This document shows, one piece after another, positions 15,101 through 22,375 of a DNA stretch of 23,200 nt. The position numbers and the translations under genes are program-made. Within the stretch, counting starts at the first letter, position 1. The number at the start of each line of letters is the position of its first letter. Source of the stretch: JBBSBY01 sp038250835 (lineage in GTDB: Bacteria; Desulfobacterota; Desulfomonilia; Desulfomonilales; Desulfomonilaceae); NCBI GenBank assembly GCA_038250835.1, contig JBBSBY010000056.1:1-23200 (forward strand), given 5' to 3'. Below the pieces are notes generated by a model. That model did no database searches and had not been told where the DNA came from. It saw only the letters and a list, made by a program, of their open reading frames with translations.

Positions 15101-15979
15101 ATGGCAAAGAATACCATCCTGGCAGTTTTGACGCTTGCTCTGTGTATCGGTTCGACACTACCGGCATACTCTGAAATCCAAATTGGCGTTCTGGCGCTCA
15201 GAGGGATTGATGAGGCGGACAAGAGCTGGTCGCCGTTGGGAAAATACCTTACGTCCAAAATGGGTCAACAAGTCAAATTCATACCCACGGCTTTCGTTGA
15301 AATGATGTTTTTCTGCAGGGACCACCCTGAAGCGTTCATCATTGCGAATCCTTCATTTTTCATTAAAGCAAAGGTCAAATATCATGCTGAGCCGGTGTTG
15401 ACGCTGAATATGAAGAAAGGGGGCGATTCCTTTGGTGGGGTCATAATCTCAAAAAAAGGTTCCGGTATAGAAAAGCTGAATGACATTAAACAGAAAAACC
15501 TGATTTGCGCAAAATTCTCATCAGCCGGTGGGTGGCATTACCAAAAGGCAGTCATGCTGGAAAACGGGATTCACCCGGAGAAAGATTGCAAAACCCTAAC
15601 CGAAGCGGTAACCCATGACGGCGTTGTTTTCGCGATTTATGACGGGAAAGCGGATGTGGGGACTTTAAGGACGGGTATTCTTGAAAACATGGCGGGCGCC
15701 GCCAAAATAAACCTGAGTGACTTTGTCATCATCCACCCCATGAAGCACCCGGGTTTCAACCTTGTGTGCAGCACACCTTTGTACCCCGAATGGCCTTTGG
15801 CAAAACTTAGCAAAACTCCGCCGAACACGGTGGCGGCGTTAAAAGCCGAGCTTAAGGCTATACCGGCAGGACACTACTCTCTGGCGACGAATCGAGTTGA
15901 AACATTCATAGATCCTCTAGATTACACTCCGGTGGAAAACATGATGAAGCTTCTAAAGATCGATCCGTTTCGGAGGTAG
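15101..15979 (+). CDS. PhnD/SsuA-like periplasmic substrate-binding protein
   Basis: The 292-aa protein has a signal peptide (MAKNTILAVLTLALCIGSTL, likely cleaved near residue 24), so it should be periplasmic. After it comes a PhnD-type fold: IQIGVLALRGID, the SWSPLGKYL segment (42-50), the ANPSFFIK motif (82-89) and SSAGGW (140-145), which in the family borders the ligand cleft. Relatives bind phosphonates or other small anions, or act as sensor domains of histidine kinases; the ligand here is unknown. No ABC permease, ATPase or kinase gene is adjacent, so it is an orphan binding protein. AGGAGG lies 8 nt before the ATG. It converges on the next gene with only 12 nt between. Confidence 0.8.
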   Translation: MAKNTILAVLTLALCIGSTLPAYSEIQIGVLALRGIDEADKSWSPLGKYLTSKMGQQVKFIPTAFVEMMFFCRDHPEAFIIANPSFFIKAKVKYHAEPVLTLNMKKGGDSFGGVIISKKGSGIEKLNDIKQKNLICAKFSSAGGWHYQKAVMLENGIHPEKDCKTLTEAVTHDGVVFAIYDGKADVGTLRTGILENMAGAAKINLSDFVIIHPMKHPGFNLVCSTPLYPEWPLAKLSKTPPNTVAALKAELKAIPAGHYSLATNRVETFIDPLDYTPVENMMKLLKIDPFRR

Positions 15980-15991
15980 GGAGAATTCTGA

Positions 15992-16789
15992 TTAGAGCTT
16001 TTCAGTATCTTCCAAAATGTTGCAAGGATCCATGTCGTCGCGGATACCAAATCTGGTAAGCGCAAAATCGTATTTTACCGGATCGCCGGGCTCAAACATC
16101 TTGAATGATCCGGTAACTTCACAGGCTGCTTTTAAATTGGCCTGCTTTCTATTTGTGAGTCCAAGCATCAGACTGATTCGATGCATATGCACATCCATCG
16201 GCACAAGGAGTTGGGACGCCTTAATTCCGGTCCAGCCACCGGGGTCAACGTCATCTTGCCGGACCATCCACCTGAGGTATAAATTCAGTCGTTTGCAGGC
16301 GCTTCCCATTTGCGGGTGCGGGAGCAGGCTTGACTTGGGACCGGGTAAATCAGCATTGATTACCGACACAAACGCGCACAAGGCCGGCACGATGTTTTCA
16401 TGATTTTCATCGTAAGACCTCATGAATAAAGCCTCCAGTGAGCCGCATTCCTGGAGCGCCGATTTAATCCCTATAAGCAATGAACAAAGTTCATTTTCAG
16501 TAGTGAATCGATATTTAAAGCCACGACAATCTCGGGCAATGGAACTGCGTGAGCGCTTTTCAAAATATGCCCTCGGCGCGCGCATAACTTTCAGCACCGA
16601 ATCAACCGTCTTGAGAATTTGTTTAACACTGCCGTAAGCAAGGCAAGAAGCTATTAGTCCAACTATTTCCCGATCAGTCGGGTCCGGATAATTATACAAA
16701 AACTCCAAAGGGTCGGGATGAACAAACTCACGCTTATTATATTTTGAATACAATAGGCTGAGGCGTGATGAAGTAATGCAGGGATTCAT
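15992..16789 (-). CDS. TIGR02757 family protein (DUF2400), function unknown
   Basis: The 265-aa protein shows the marks I associate with this family: HPDPLEFLYNYPDPTDREIV near residues 24-43, IASCLAYGSVKQIL, and a C-terminal part with PMDVHMHRISLMLGLTNRKQ and GDPVKYDFALTRFGI. The alternating helices and the D-x-H-x-HR segment loosely recall helix-hairpin-helix DNA glycosylase folds, but no catalytic role is established. No signal peptide or membrane segment is present, so it is probably cytoplasmic. The ATG (16787-16789) has no strong ribosome-binding site. It is convergent with the PhnD-like gene. Confidence 0.75.
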   Translation of the reverse strand: MNPCITSSRLSLLYSKYNKREFVHPDPLEFLYNYPDPTDREIVGLIASCLAYGSVKQILKTVDSVLKVMRAPRAYFEKRSRSSIARDCRGFKYRFTTENELCSLLIGIKSALQECGSLEALFMRSYDENHENIVPALCAFVSVINADLPGPKSSLLPHPQMGSACKRLNLYLRWMVRQDDVDPGGWTGIKASQLLVPMDVHMHRISLMLGLTNRKQANLKAACEVTGSFKMFEPGDPVKYDFALTRFGIRDDMDPCNILEDTEKL

Positions 16790-17009
16790 ATATTTGCATT
16801 CCCACCAAGAATAAAAAAATACAGATTCTTGAAAGTAATTACGGATACGACGATAATTTCTTTAACAGTCGGCTATCCGAGTTAAGTAAAGCTAGAGCTT
16901 AGTCATGCATTCAGAGCTTATCATCGCTGGGAAGACGGGTCAGAGGCTTTATTCGACTGAACTATCGAGAAATCCTACAGCCATGGGAGTCGATTTAACC
17001 GCTGCATTG

Positions 17010-17702
17010 CTATAGCCTCCGCAAACCTTGCGATAGGTCTTCTAGGCCGGTTCGATCTAAGATAGTTATTTTTGGGCCATCACTGACAATAAGTTGCTGC
17101 TTAACCATTTTGGCGAGAATCCGTGATAAAGTTTCCGGTATTGTCCCCAACAATCCCGCCAATTGCCCTTTCGATATATCCAATTCCAATTTTTCGGCGC
17201 CGGAGTTCTGTTCGCTTAAGTATAAAAGATGAGCCGCAAGTCTTCCCGGAACTTCTTTGAGAGCTAAATCATCAACAAGAGCCGCAAATCGTCTGAGTCT
17301 GCGGGACAACGTGGCCAACATACTTAAAGCAAGCGAAGGGTTGGATTTGATAAGCTCAATGAAATCAATTCTGGGCACATACAGGAACACGCTCTCTTCC
17401 ATAGCCTCCGCGTTGGCCGGAAAGCGCTTGCCTTCAAAGACGGGAACCTCACCAAAGGGTTCTCCGGGACCAAAAATGTGCAGTATCTGTTCTTTGCCGT
17501 CCGGAGAAACTTTGTAGATACGCACCCTGCCGGAACTCACCACATAGAAACCGGTTGCCGGGGCGCCGTCAATGAAGACCGCCCCGCCTTTACCGAACTT
17601 CTTGAGCACGGAGATACCGGCAATTGCGCGTAATTGATCTTCCGGCAATCCCGCAAATAACGGAATAGCCGCTATTTCATTCAGTTTGTCCATTTCGATC
17701 AC
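17010..17702 (-). CDS. hcpR: Crp/Fnr-family transcriptional regulator, probable HcpR
   Basis: The protein has an N-terminal cyclic-nucleotide-like sensor domain (IPLFAGLPEDQL, then GFYVVSSGRVRIYKVSPDGK, GPGEPFGEVPVFEG), a long dimer helix, and a C-terminal winged helix. The recognition helix reads TIPETLSRILAKM with E190, S193 and R194. This E-x-x-S-R pattern is that of E. coli FNR and predicts TTGA half-sites, which is what lies beside it and before hcp. There is no cysteine at all, so it is not an Fe-S FNR; HcpR proteins instead are reported to sense NO, probably by heme. GTG 17702 gives 230 aa; ATG 17693 is an equally plausible start, as neither has a strong ribosome-binding site. The symbol rests on the motif, site and hcp linkage. 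Confidence 0.8.
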   Translation of the reverse strand: MIEMDKLNEIAAIPLFAGLPEDQLRAIAGISVLKKFGKGGAVFIDGAPATGFYVVSSGRVRIYKVSPDGKEQILHIFGPGEPFGEVPVFEGKRFPANAEAMEESVFLYVPRIDFIELIKSNPSLALSMLATLSRRLRRFAALVDDLALKEVPGRLAAHLLYLSEQNSGAEKLELDISKGQLAGLLGTIPETLSRILAKMVKQQLIVSDGPKITILDRTGLEDLSQGLRRL

Positions 17703-17719
17703 TCGGATTTCTGAAACTT

Positions 17720-17733
17720 TTGACTTGGATCAA
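17720..17733. promoter_or_regulatory. FNR/HcpR-like operator between hcpR and the siroheme-ferredoxin gene
   Basis: TTGAC-TTGG-ATCAA differs by one base from the FNR consensus (TTGAT-N4-ATCAA) and shares the half-site TTGAC with the palindrome before hcp. Its centre (17726.5) is 28-29 nt upstream of a TAACAT -10-like box (17755-17760), which fits activation from about -41.5 of the rightward gene. For hcpR it lies only 18-40 nt before the start codon, a position that suggests autorepression. Confidence 0.75.
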
Positions 17734-17754
17734 GGCAAATCGCCGGGCTATGAC

Positions 17755-17760
17755 TAACAT
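17755..17760 (+). promoter_or_regulatory. Candidate -10 box for the siroheme-ferredoxin gene
   Basis: TAACAT matches four of six bases of TATAAT. It is placed so that transcription would start near 17768, with the operator centred at about -41.5. No good -35 is present, as expected for an activator-dependent promoter. The leader would be about 64 nt. Confidence 0.45.
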
Positions 17761-17831
17761 TCTAAGAGGAATTATTATTTTCACCTTATGATAATCGATC
17801 ATAGAGTTCAAGATCCACGGAGATATACGAG

Positions 17832-18647
17832 ATGAACTGGTCTAAAGAAGCTGAAGACGCGATATCAAAGGTTCCCTTCTTTGTGCGACGAAAAGTCAAA
17901 AAGCGCGTTGAGGATGAGGCTCAAAGTCACGGGGCCTCGATAGTAACCATGGCGGACGTTGAAAAGTGCCGCCGGCGTTTTATGAATAATATGGAAGATG
18001 AGGTGAAAGGCTATCAAATCGAGACTTGTTTCGGCTCCGGCGATTGCCCGAATCGAGCTGCTCCTGATGAGGATTTGGTTGCTTCAGTAGAGGCCATTCC
18101 GGAATTGCAGGAGATTCGACCATTCCTAAAGAATCGAGTAAAAGGGTCACTCAAGCTTCATCACGAATTCAGAATCTCCATTTCGGACTGTCCAAACGCA
18201 TGTTCTAGGCCCCAAATCACCGACATCGGAATAATAGGCGCCCTCCAGCCCAAAATGTTAGAAAATCAATGCGACTCATGTGGAGCATGCAAGGCTATCT
18301 GCAGAGAAGGCGCCATCGAGTATTCTAATACTGAGGTGGGCGGAATGATCATTGATCATTCAAAATGTATTGATTGCGGCGCCTGTTTGAGAGCATGTCC
18401 AGCCGGCGCGCTGCTTGAGGAGGCGCGGGGATATAGAATTATGGTGGGCGGAAAATTGGGGAGACATCCCCAGTTGGCAAAGGAATTGGACGGTATTTAT
18501 TCCAAAGCCCAAGTCACTGAAATTGTCCGCCAATGCATTCGGTTTTACCTCGATAATAACACGGCGGGGGAACGTTTCGGGGAGACGCTCAATAGAACCG
18601 GAATCGATTTTTTGGAAGAGTACTTTACAAAAAAGAATGCCTGTTGA
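17832..18647 (+). CDS. PCP_red-like / siroheme sulfite-reductase-type / ferredoxin fusion protein
   Basis: The 271-aa protein appears to join three parts. Residues 2-45 (WSKEAEDAISKVPFFVRRKV, then VTMADVEKC) resemble the PCP_red segment of protochlorophyllide-reductase-like proteins. Residues 60-140 carry C66-x5-C72 and C120-x3-C124, the four cysteines that hold the [4Fe-4S] next to siroheme in sulfite/nitrite reductases. Residues 147-189 contain two ferredoxin motifs, C147-x2-C-x2-C-x3-C157 and C179-x2-C-x2-C-x3-C189. It may be a small anaerobic sulfite- or nitrite-reductase-like redox protein, cytoplasmic; the substrate is unproven. GGAG (17819-17822) precedes the ATG. Its stop codon lies inside the operator of the next gene, hcp. 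Confidence 0.8.
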   Translation: MNWSKEAEDAISKVPFFVRRKVKKRVEDEAQSHGASIVTMADVEKCRRRFMNNMEDEVKGYQIETCFGSGDCPNRAAPDEDLVASVEAIPELQEIRPFLKNRVKGSLKLHHEFRISISDCPNACSRPQITDIGIIGALQPKMLENQCDSCGACKAICREGAIEYSNTEVGGMIIDHSKCIDCGACLRACPAGALLEEARGYRIMVGGKLGRHPQLAKELDGIYSKAQVTEIVRQCIRFYLDNNTAGERFGETLNRTGIDFLEEYFTKKNAC

Positions 18648-18657
18648 CTTAAGTCAA
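18644..18657. promoter_or_regulatory. Perfect TTGAC-N4-GTCAA palindrome (HcpR/FNR-like site) before hcp
   Basis: TTGACTTAAGTCAA is a fully symmetric 14-mer. It contains the TGA stop of the upstream gene (18645-18647). Its centre (18650.5) is 29-30 nt before TATTCT (18680-18685), the same geometry as the site at 17720. This predicts class II activation of hcp by the adjacent Crp/Fnr regulator, independent of read-through from the upstream gene. Confidence 0.85.
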
Positions 18658-18679
18658 GGCTAAGTATCCTTCCATGGGT

Positions 18680-18685
18680 TATTCT
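18680..18685 (+). promoter_or_regulatory. Candidate -10 box for hcp
   Basis: TATTCT matches TATAAT at four of six positions. A start near 18692 would place the palindrome at about -41.5 and give a leader of roughly 42 nt to the hcp ATG at 18734. Confidence 0.45.
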
Positions 18686-18733
18686 ATGAAAAGAAGGAAA
18701 CACCGCCCAGGGAAGAAATGGAGGAGGAAGATC

Positions 18734-20371
18734 ATGGAAGATAGAATGTTTTGTTACCAGTGCGAACAGACGGCTATGGGAACCGGCTGCACCAAAGTGG
18801 GAGTATGCGGAAAATCTCCGGAGGTTGCGGCGCTGCAGGATCTATTAACTTATGCCCTTCGTGGCCTATCGCTGATCGCGGTAGAAGGCCGAAAAGTTGG
18901 AATCGTTGATCCCGAAGTAAACAAGTTTACGGCGGAGGCAATGTTCTCCACCCTCACTAACGTAGACTTCGATCCCGACAGATTTGTGCCTATGATTAAG
19001 CAGGCTGAAGCCTTGCGTGAAAGCCTCAAGAGTAAAGTCAAAGCCGCAGGCGGCAAAATCCCGACGGGCGAAGTGGCGGATTTTAAACCGGCCGGTGCTC
19101 TCGAAGGCATGATTGCCCAGGGACATAAAGTTGGTTTTGCTCCTGACACCAGTTCAAATGACGATATCAAGTCCTTACAGCATATAATGATTATAGGCCT
19201 AAGGGGTGTCGCCGCTTACGCGGATCATGCTCGAATTTTGGGTAAGACGGATGATTTTGTTGACGCGTTTTTGCATGAGGGCATGGCCGCTCTAAGCGAT
19301 TCCAGTCTCGGACTGGATGAATGGATTGGATTGGTATTAAAGACCGGTGAGGCCAATTTAAAGGCAATGGAAATCTTGGACGCCGCAAATACGGAAACTT
19401 ACGGCCATCCCGTGCCGACCAAAGTTCCTTTAGGCCACAAGGTCGGCAAGGCGATCTTGATCTCAGGCCATGATTTAAAAGATCTGGAACTCCTGCTTCA
19501 ACAAACGGCGGGTAAGGGAATAAACGTATATACTCATGGTGAAATGCTGCCGACGCATGCATACCCCGATTTGAAAAAACATCCCCATTTTTATGGACAT
19601 TTCGGCTCCGCCTGGCAGAACCAACGCAAAGAATTCGCGGAATTCCCGGGCTCGATTCTTATGACCACGAACTGTATTCAACGCCCCAAAGAGTCGTACA
19701 TGGACAACATCTTCACTACCGGTCTTGTCGGCTGGCCCGGCGCGACGCACATCGCCAATAAAGATTTCACTCCGGTTATCAACAAAGCCCTGGATATGCC
19801 GGGATTTAAGGATGATGTAAACGGCCGTAACGTAACTTGTGGATTCGGAAGAAACACGGTCATGTCCGTGGCGGGAACGGTTATAGATGCCGTAAAACAA
19901 GGCGCTATTCGCCATTTCTTCCTGGTCGCAGGTTGTGACGGCGCTAAACCCGGCAGAAACTATTATACTGAATTCGTCGAGAAAGTCCCCCAGGATTGCG
20001 TAGTGCTTACACTGGCATGTGGAAAATTCAGATTTTTTGACAAAGACTTAGGGGAAATCGGTGGTATTCCAAGACTGCTGGATGTCGGTCAGTGCAACGA
20101 CGCCTATTCGGCAATTCAAATAGCCGTGGCCCTTTCCAAGGCTTTTAATGTGGGAGTAAATGATCTGCCGCTGTCAATGGTGCTGTCCTGGTATGAGCAA
20201 AAAGCTGTGGCCATCCTTCTCACATTGTTCCATCTCGGCATCAAAGGCATCCGGCTTGGTCCCAGTCTGCCGGCTTTCGTTACCCCGAATGTGCTGGACG
20301 TGCTTGTGAAGAATTTCGACATCAAACCCATTTCAACTCCGGATGAGGACCTTAAGGCCCTTCTTGGATAA
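18734..20371 (+). CDS. hcp: Hydroxylamine reductase / hybrid-cluster protein, class I
   Basis: Hcp is a cytoplasmic Fe-S enzyme that reduces hydroxylamine in vitro and acts on NO or S-nitrosylation in vivo. The 545-aa protein has the N-terminal cluster cysteines C7-x2-C10-x8-C19-x5-C25, the class I spacing of anaerobes. All hybrid-cluster ligands are seen: H246 (GHD), E270 (HGE), C314 (TTNC), C401 (AGCDG), C429 (ACGK), C454 (GQCNDAYS) and E489 (WYEQKA). ATG 18734 has a perfect GAGGAGG (18721-18727) upstream; the frame is open for 20 more codons, but that would start before the predicted transcript. It lies downstream of hcpR and the siroheme-ferredoxin gene. Confidence 0.97.
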   Translation: MEDRMFCYQCEQTAMGTGCTKVGVCGKSPEVAALQDLLTYALRGLSLIAVEGRKVGIVDPEVNKFTAEAMFSTLTNVDFDPDRFVPMIKQAEALRESLKSKVKAAGGKIPTGEVADFKPAGALEGMIAQGHKVGFAPDTSSNDDIKSLQHIMIIGLRGVAAYADHARILGKTDDFVDAFLHEGMAALSDSSLGLDEWIGLVLKTGEANLKAMEILDAANTETYGHPVPTKVPLGHKVGKAILISGHDLKDLELLLQQTAGKGINVYTHGEMLPTHAYPDLKKHPHFYGHFGSAWQNQRKEFAEFPGSILMTTNCIQRPKESYMDNIFTTGLVGWPGATHIANKDFTPVINKALDMPGFKDDVNGRNVTCGFGRNTVMSVAGTVIDAVKQGAIRHFFLVAGCDGAKPGRNYYTEFVEKVPQDCVVLTLACGKFRFFDKDLGEIGGIPRLLDVGQCNDAYSAIQIAVALSKAFNVGVNDLPLSMVLSWYEQKAVAILLTLFHLGIKGIRLGPSLPAFVTPNVLDVLVKNFDIKPISTPDEDLKALLG

Positions 20372-20380
20372 TTACTAGAG

Positions 20381-20407
20381 GTTGGGGGAACATCAAGTTC
20401 CTCCAAC
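20381..20407 (+). terminator. Hairpin after hcp, possible terminator
   Basis: GTTGGGGGAAC and GTTCCTCCAAC form an 11-bp stem (one G-U pair) with loop ATCAA, 10 nt after the hcp stop. The stem is strong but the sequence after it (GCTTAGTGAGG) lacks a U-tract, so it may be an mRNA-stabilising 3' end or a factor-assisted terminator. Confidence 0.6.
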
Positions 20408-20735
20408 GCTTAGTGAGGATTTGGACAGAAACATTATTGTAATCAATAATTTTGGTCTGTTGGTTTGTAAATTGTTGGGATCAAAACATCGCAGTCATCA
20501 TCTAATTAAGTTGAGCGCTGATCCTGAGCTTGATTGAGATATTTTTAATCAAGGCGGAACAGGCAATAGATACAGTAAAATTTTGGTGACCAACACCAAG
20601 CACATTGAACCACATCGAAGAGATTTCTTAGGTCGGTTCAAATTTATGAAGTAGTGGGATGAAGAAATTCTTGATCAAATTAATTGACAATCAGTCCAAT
20701 CGGCCCCTCACAGGAACCGGAAAGCGAGAGCCGCT
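20408..20735. other. 328-nt gene-free region rich in inverted repeats
   Basis: No convincing reading frame is present. After the hcp hairpin there are four more inverted repeats. ATTATTG-TAAT-CAATAAT lies at 20433-20450. CTTGATT-N11-AATCAAG lies at 20529-20553. TTGGTG-N5-CACCAA lies at 20583-20599. TTGAACC-N23-GGTTCAA lies at 20605-20641. The 8-base palindrome TTGATCAA (20671-20678) and a perfect -35-like TTGACA (20684-20689) come before the next gene; the latter lacks a good -10 at 17 nt. The region may hold regulatory sites or a structured leader. Confidence 0.55.
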
Positions 20736-21425
20736 ATGAAATGCCCAGGACAAGATCCTAGATTTTGGAAATTCGACGCCATTTTTGACGCAAAGTGTCC
20801 GAATTGCGGAAATACTGTTGAATTTTTTAAAGATGAAACCCGGCGGCGCTGCCAAAAATGTAGTCTTCATGTCCTTAATCCTAAAATGGATTTCGGCTGC
20901 GCGGCTCACTGTAAATTTGCCGAACAATGCTTTGGTGATCTGCCGCCTGAACTAATTAAACAAAAACAAGATTTATTTAAGGATAGGGTCGCCATTGAAA
21001 TGAAAATGCGTCTGAAGAATGATTTTAAACGCATAGGTCGCGGATCAAAGGCCGCCAGGTACATTGAAAAACTGGCTGAGCATGAACCTGCGGACCCGGC
21101 CATCGCTATGTCAGTGGCGTATCTCAATGAGGTTGTCGATTCCTGCGATGCTGATCCCAACTGCGCATCAGGCATAAAACTGGTCAAAGACATACTGGAC
21201 AAATTGGACGCGGCAGAGCCGTTGTCAAGAGCCATACTTGATATTCTGGAAGGCAAAGCTAAAGATGAAATCAATTACAAAATATATCAAGACGCCCTTA
21301 AACTTGTAGAAATAGAACAGCAGGTAAAGAAGACCGGCGCCGCTCCTGAACAAAATCCGGAAGAAAATGGTTTCTTCAGCTCGTCCGCACGAGAACTGGT
21401 TAAAGAAATAGCAGAAGCCGTTTGA
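20736..21425 (+). CDS. Zinc-ribbon protein with a probably degenerate HD domain
   Basis: The 229-aa protein starts MKCPGQDPRFWKFDAIF and has a zinc ribbon C21-x2-C24 / C39-x2-C42, then C55-x3-C59-x5-C65 (FGCAAHCKFAEQC). From memory of related anaerobe proteins, the rest corresponds to an HD phosphohydrolase domain. Here the metal-binding residues seem lost: the first His position reads R102 in RIGRGSKAARY, the HD pair reads N131-E132 in VAYLNEV, and the late YDAD-type motif reads YQDA (184-187). It would therefore be a non-catalytic, perhaps regulatory, protein. It lies between hcp and a ferredoxin gene of the type often near hcp. The ribosome-binding site is weak (GCGAGAG). The function is not known. 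Confidence 0.7.
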   Translation: MKCPGQDPRFWKFDAIFDAKCPNCGNTVEFFKDETRRRCQKCSLHVLNPKMDFGCAAHCKFAEQCFGDLPPELIKQKQDLFKDRVAIEMKMRLKNDFKRIGRGSKAARYIEKLAEHEPADPAIAMSVAYLNEVVDSCDADPNCASGIKLVKDILDKLDAAEPLSRAILDILEGKAKDEINYKIYQDALKLVEIEQQVKKTGAAPEQNPEENGFFSSSARELVKEIAEAV

Positions 21426-21549
21426 GAAATTATTGATAAATATAAGCGGCGGATTATGACCAGCGCCGTCAAAGGCCTGGAACCATGATATGAACGAAAG
21501 TCATCACGATGCGTTACGAGCATATTTACAACAATTTGGAGTTACAACA

Positions 21550-22299
21550 ATGGCAGTTCGCAAAATAATTGAAATAGACGAAGAGAAATGTAACGGCTGC
21601 GGCCAATGTATAATAAATTGCGCTGAAGGCGCTTTAGAAATAATAGACGGCAAGGCCAAGCTGGTAGCCGATAGGTATTGCGACGGCTTAGGCGCATGTC
21701 TGGGAGAATGTCCCACCGGCGCTCTTGAGATTATCGAGAGACCTGCGGATGAGTTCGATGAGGAATCCGTGGAGCACAGGTTGAATGAACTTAAAGCAAA
21801 TGAAAAAGTGTCGGACAAAATGGCCTGTGGGTGTCCGTCCACAAACATTCAAACTTTTGCTCCTGCCACGGCTTGTCAAAAAGCGAATCAGCCCGTCAGT
21901 CAAAGTAGCGATCAATCTGCGCTATCACATTGGCCTGTGCAGATAAAGCTTGTGCCGGCCTCAGCTCCTTTTTTAAAAAACGCCGACATATTGATAGCCG
22001 CCGATTGCACGCCCGTCGCGTACCCCAATTTTCATAGGGACTTCTTGAATGGCAAGGTCGTATTGATCGGATGTCCAAAATTTGATGATGGACAAGCTTA
22101 CGTTGAAAAATTTGCGGAAATTTTTTCAAAAAGTTCCGTTAAAAGTGTGACGGTGGTGGTAATGGAAGTGCCCTGCTGTAACGGTTTACCCATGATGGTG
22201 AAACGGGGAATGGAGCTCGCCGGCAAAACTATACCCATGGATAAGGTAGTCATAAGCACTCGCGGCGACGTGCTGAAAAAGGAAGCTTTGGTTGCGTAA
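21550..22299 (+). CDS. Hcp-associated 4Fe-4S ferredoxin-like protein (FrdX-like)
   Basis: From ATG 21550 the protein is 249 aa: MAVRKIIEIDEEKCNGCGQC. The first ferredoxin motif is complete (C14-x2-C17-x2-C20-x3-C24). The second reads C44-x5-C50-x3-C54 (CDGLGACLGEC) and lacks one cysteine, so its cluster may be [3Fe-4S] or use another ligand. C-terminally, residues 93-249 form a separate domain with CGCPST, SHWPVQIKLVP, ADCTPVAYPNF, IGCPKFDD and VPCCNGLP. I recall such proteins near hcp in anaerobes; it may supply electrons to Hcp. GGAG lies 8 nt before the ATG. The frame is open to ATG 21490, giving 269 aa, but the family starts at MAVRK. It is 124 nt after the HD-like gene. Confidence 0.8.
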   Translation: MAVRKIIEIDEEKCNGCGQCIINCAEGALEIIDGKAKLVADRYCDGLGACLGECPTGALEIIERPADEFDEESVEHRLNELKANEKVSDKMACGCPSTNIQTFAPATACQKANQPVSQSSDQSALSHWPVQIKLVPASAPFLKNADILIAADCTPVAYPNFHRDFLNGKVVLIGCPKFDDGQAYVEKFAEIFSKSSVKSVTVVVMEVPCCNGLPMMVKRGMELAGKTIPMDKVVISTRGDVLKKEALVA

Positions 22300-22375
22300 A
22301 CGCATGGCGCGCTGAAATTAAGCTCGAACTATTAAACTTGCGCCGGGCACGAAATCACCAGAATTTGAATCATGA

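Noticed and set aside
18674..18733. Upstream extension of hcp by 20 codons from ATG 18674
   Set aside because: The extension is Lys/Arg-rich and atypical of Hcp, has no ribosome-binding site, and would begin before the predicted transcript start; GAGGAGG supports ATG 18734.
20684..20689. Perfect TTGACA as a -35 box for the zinc-ribbon gene
   Set aside because: The position 17 nt downstream reads CTCACA, with no TATAAT-like sequence at acceptable spacing, so no promoter is claimed.
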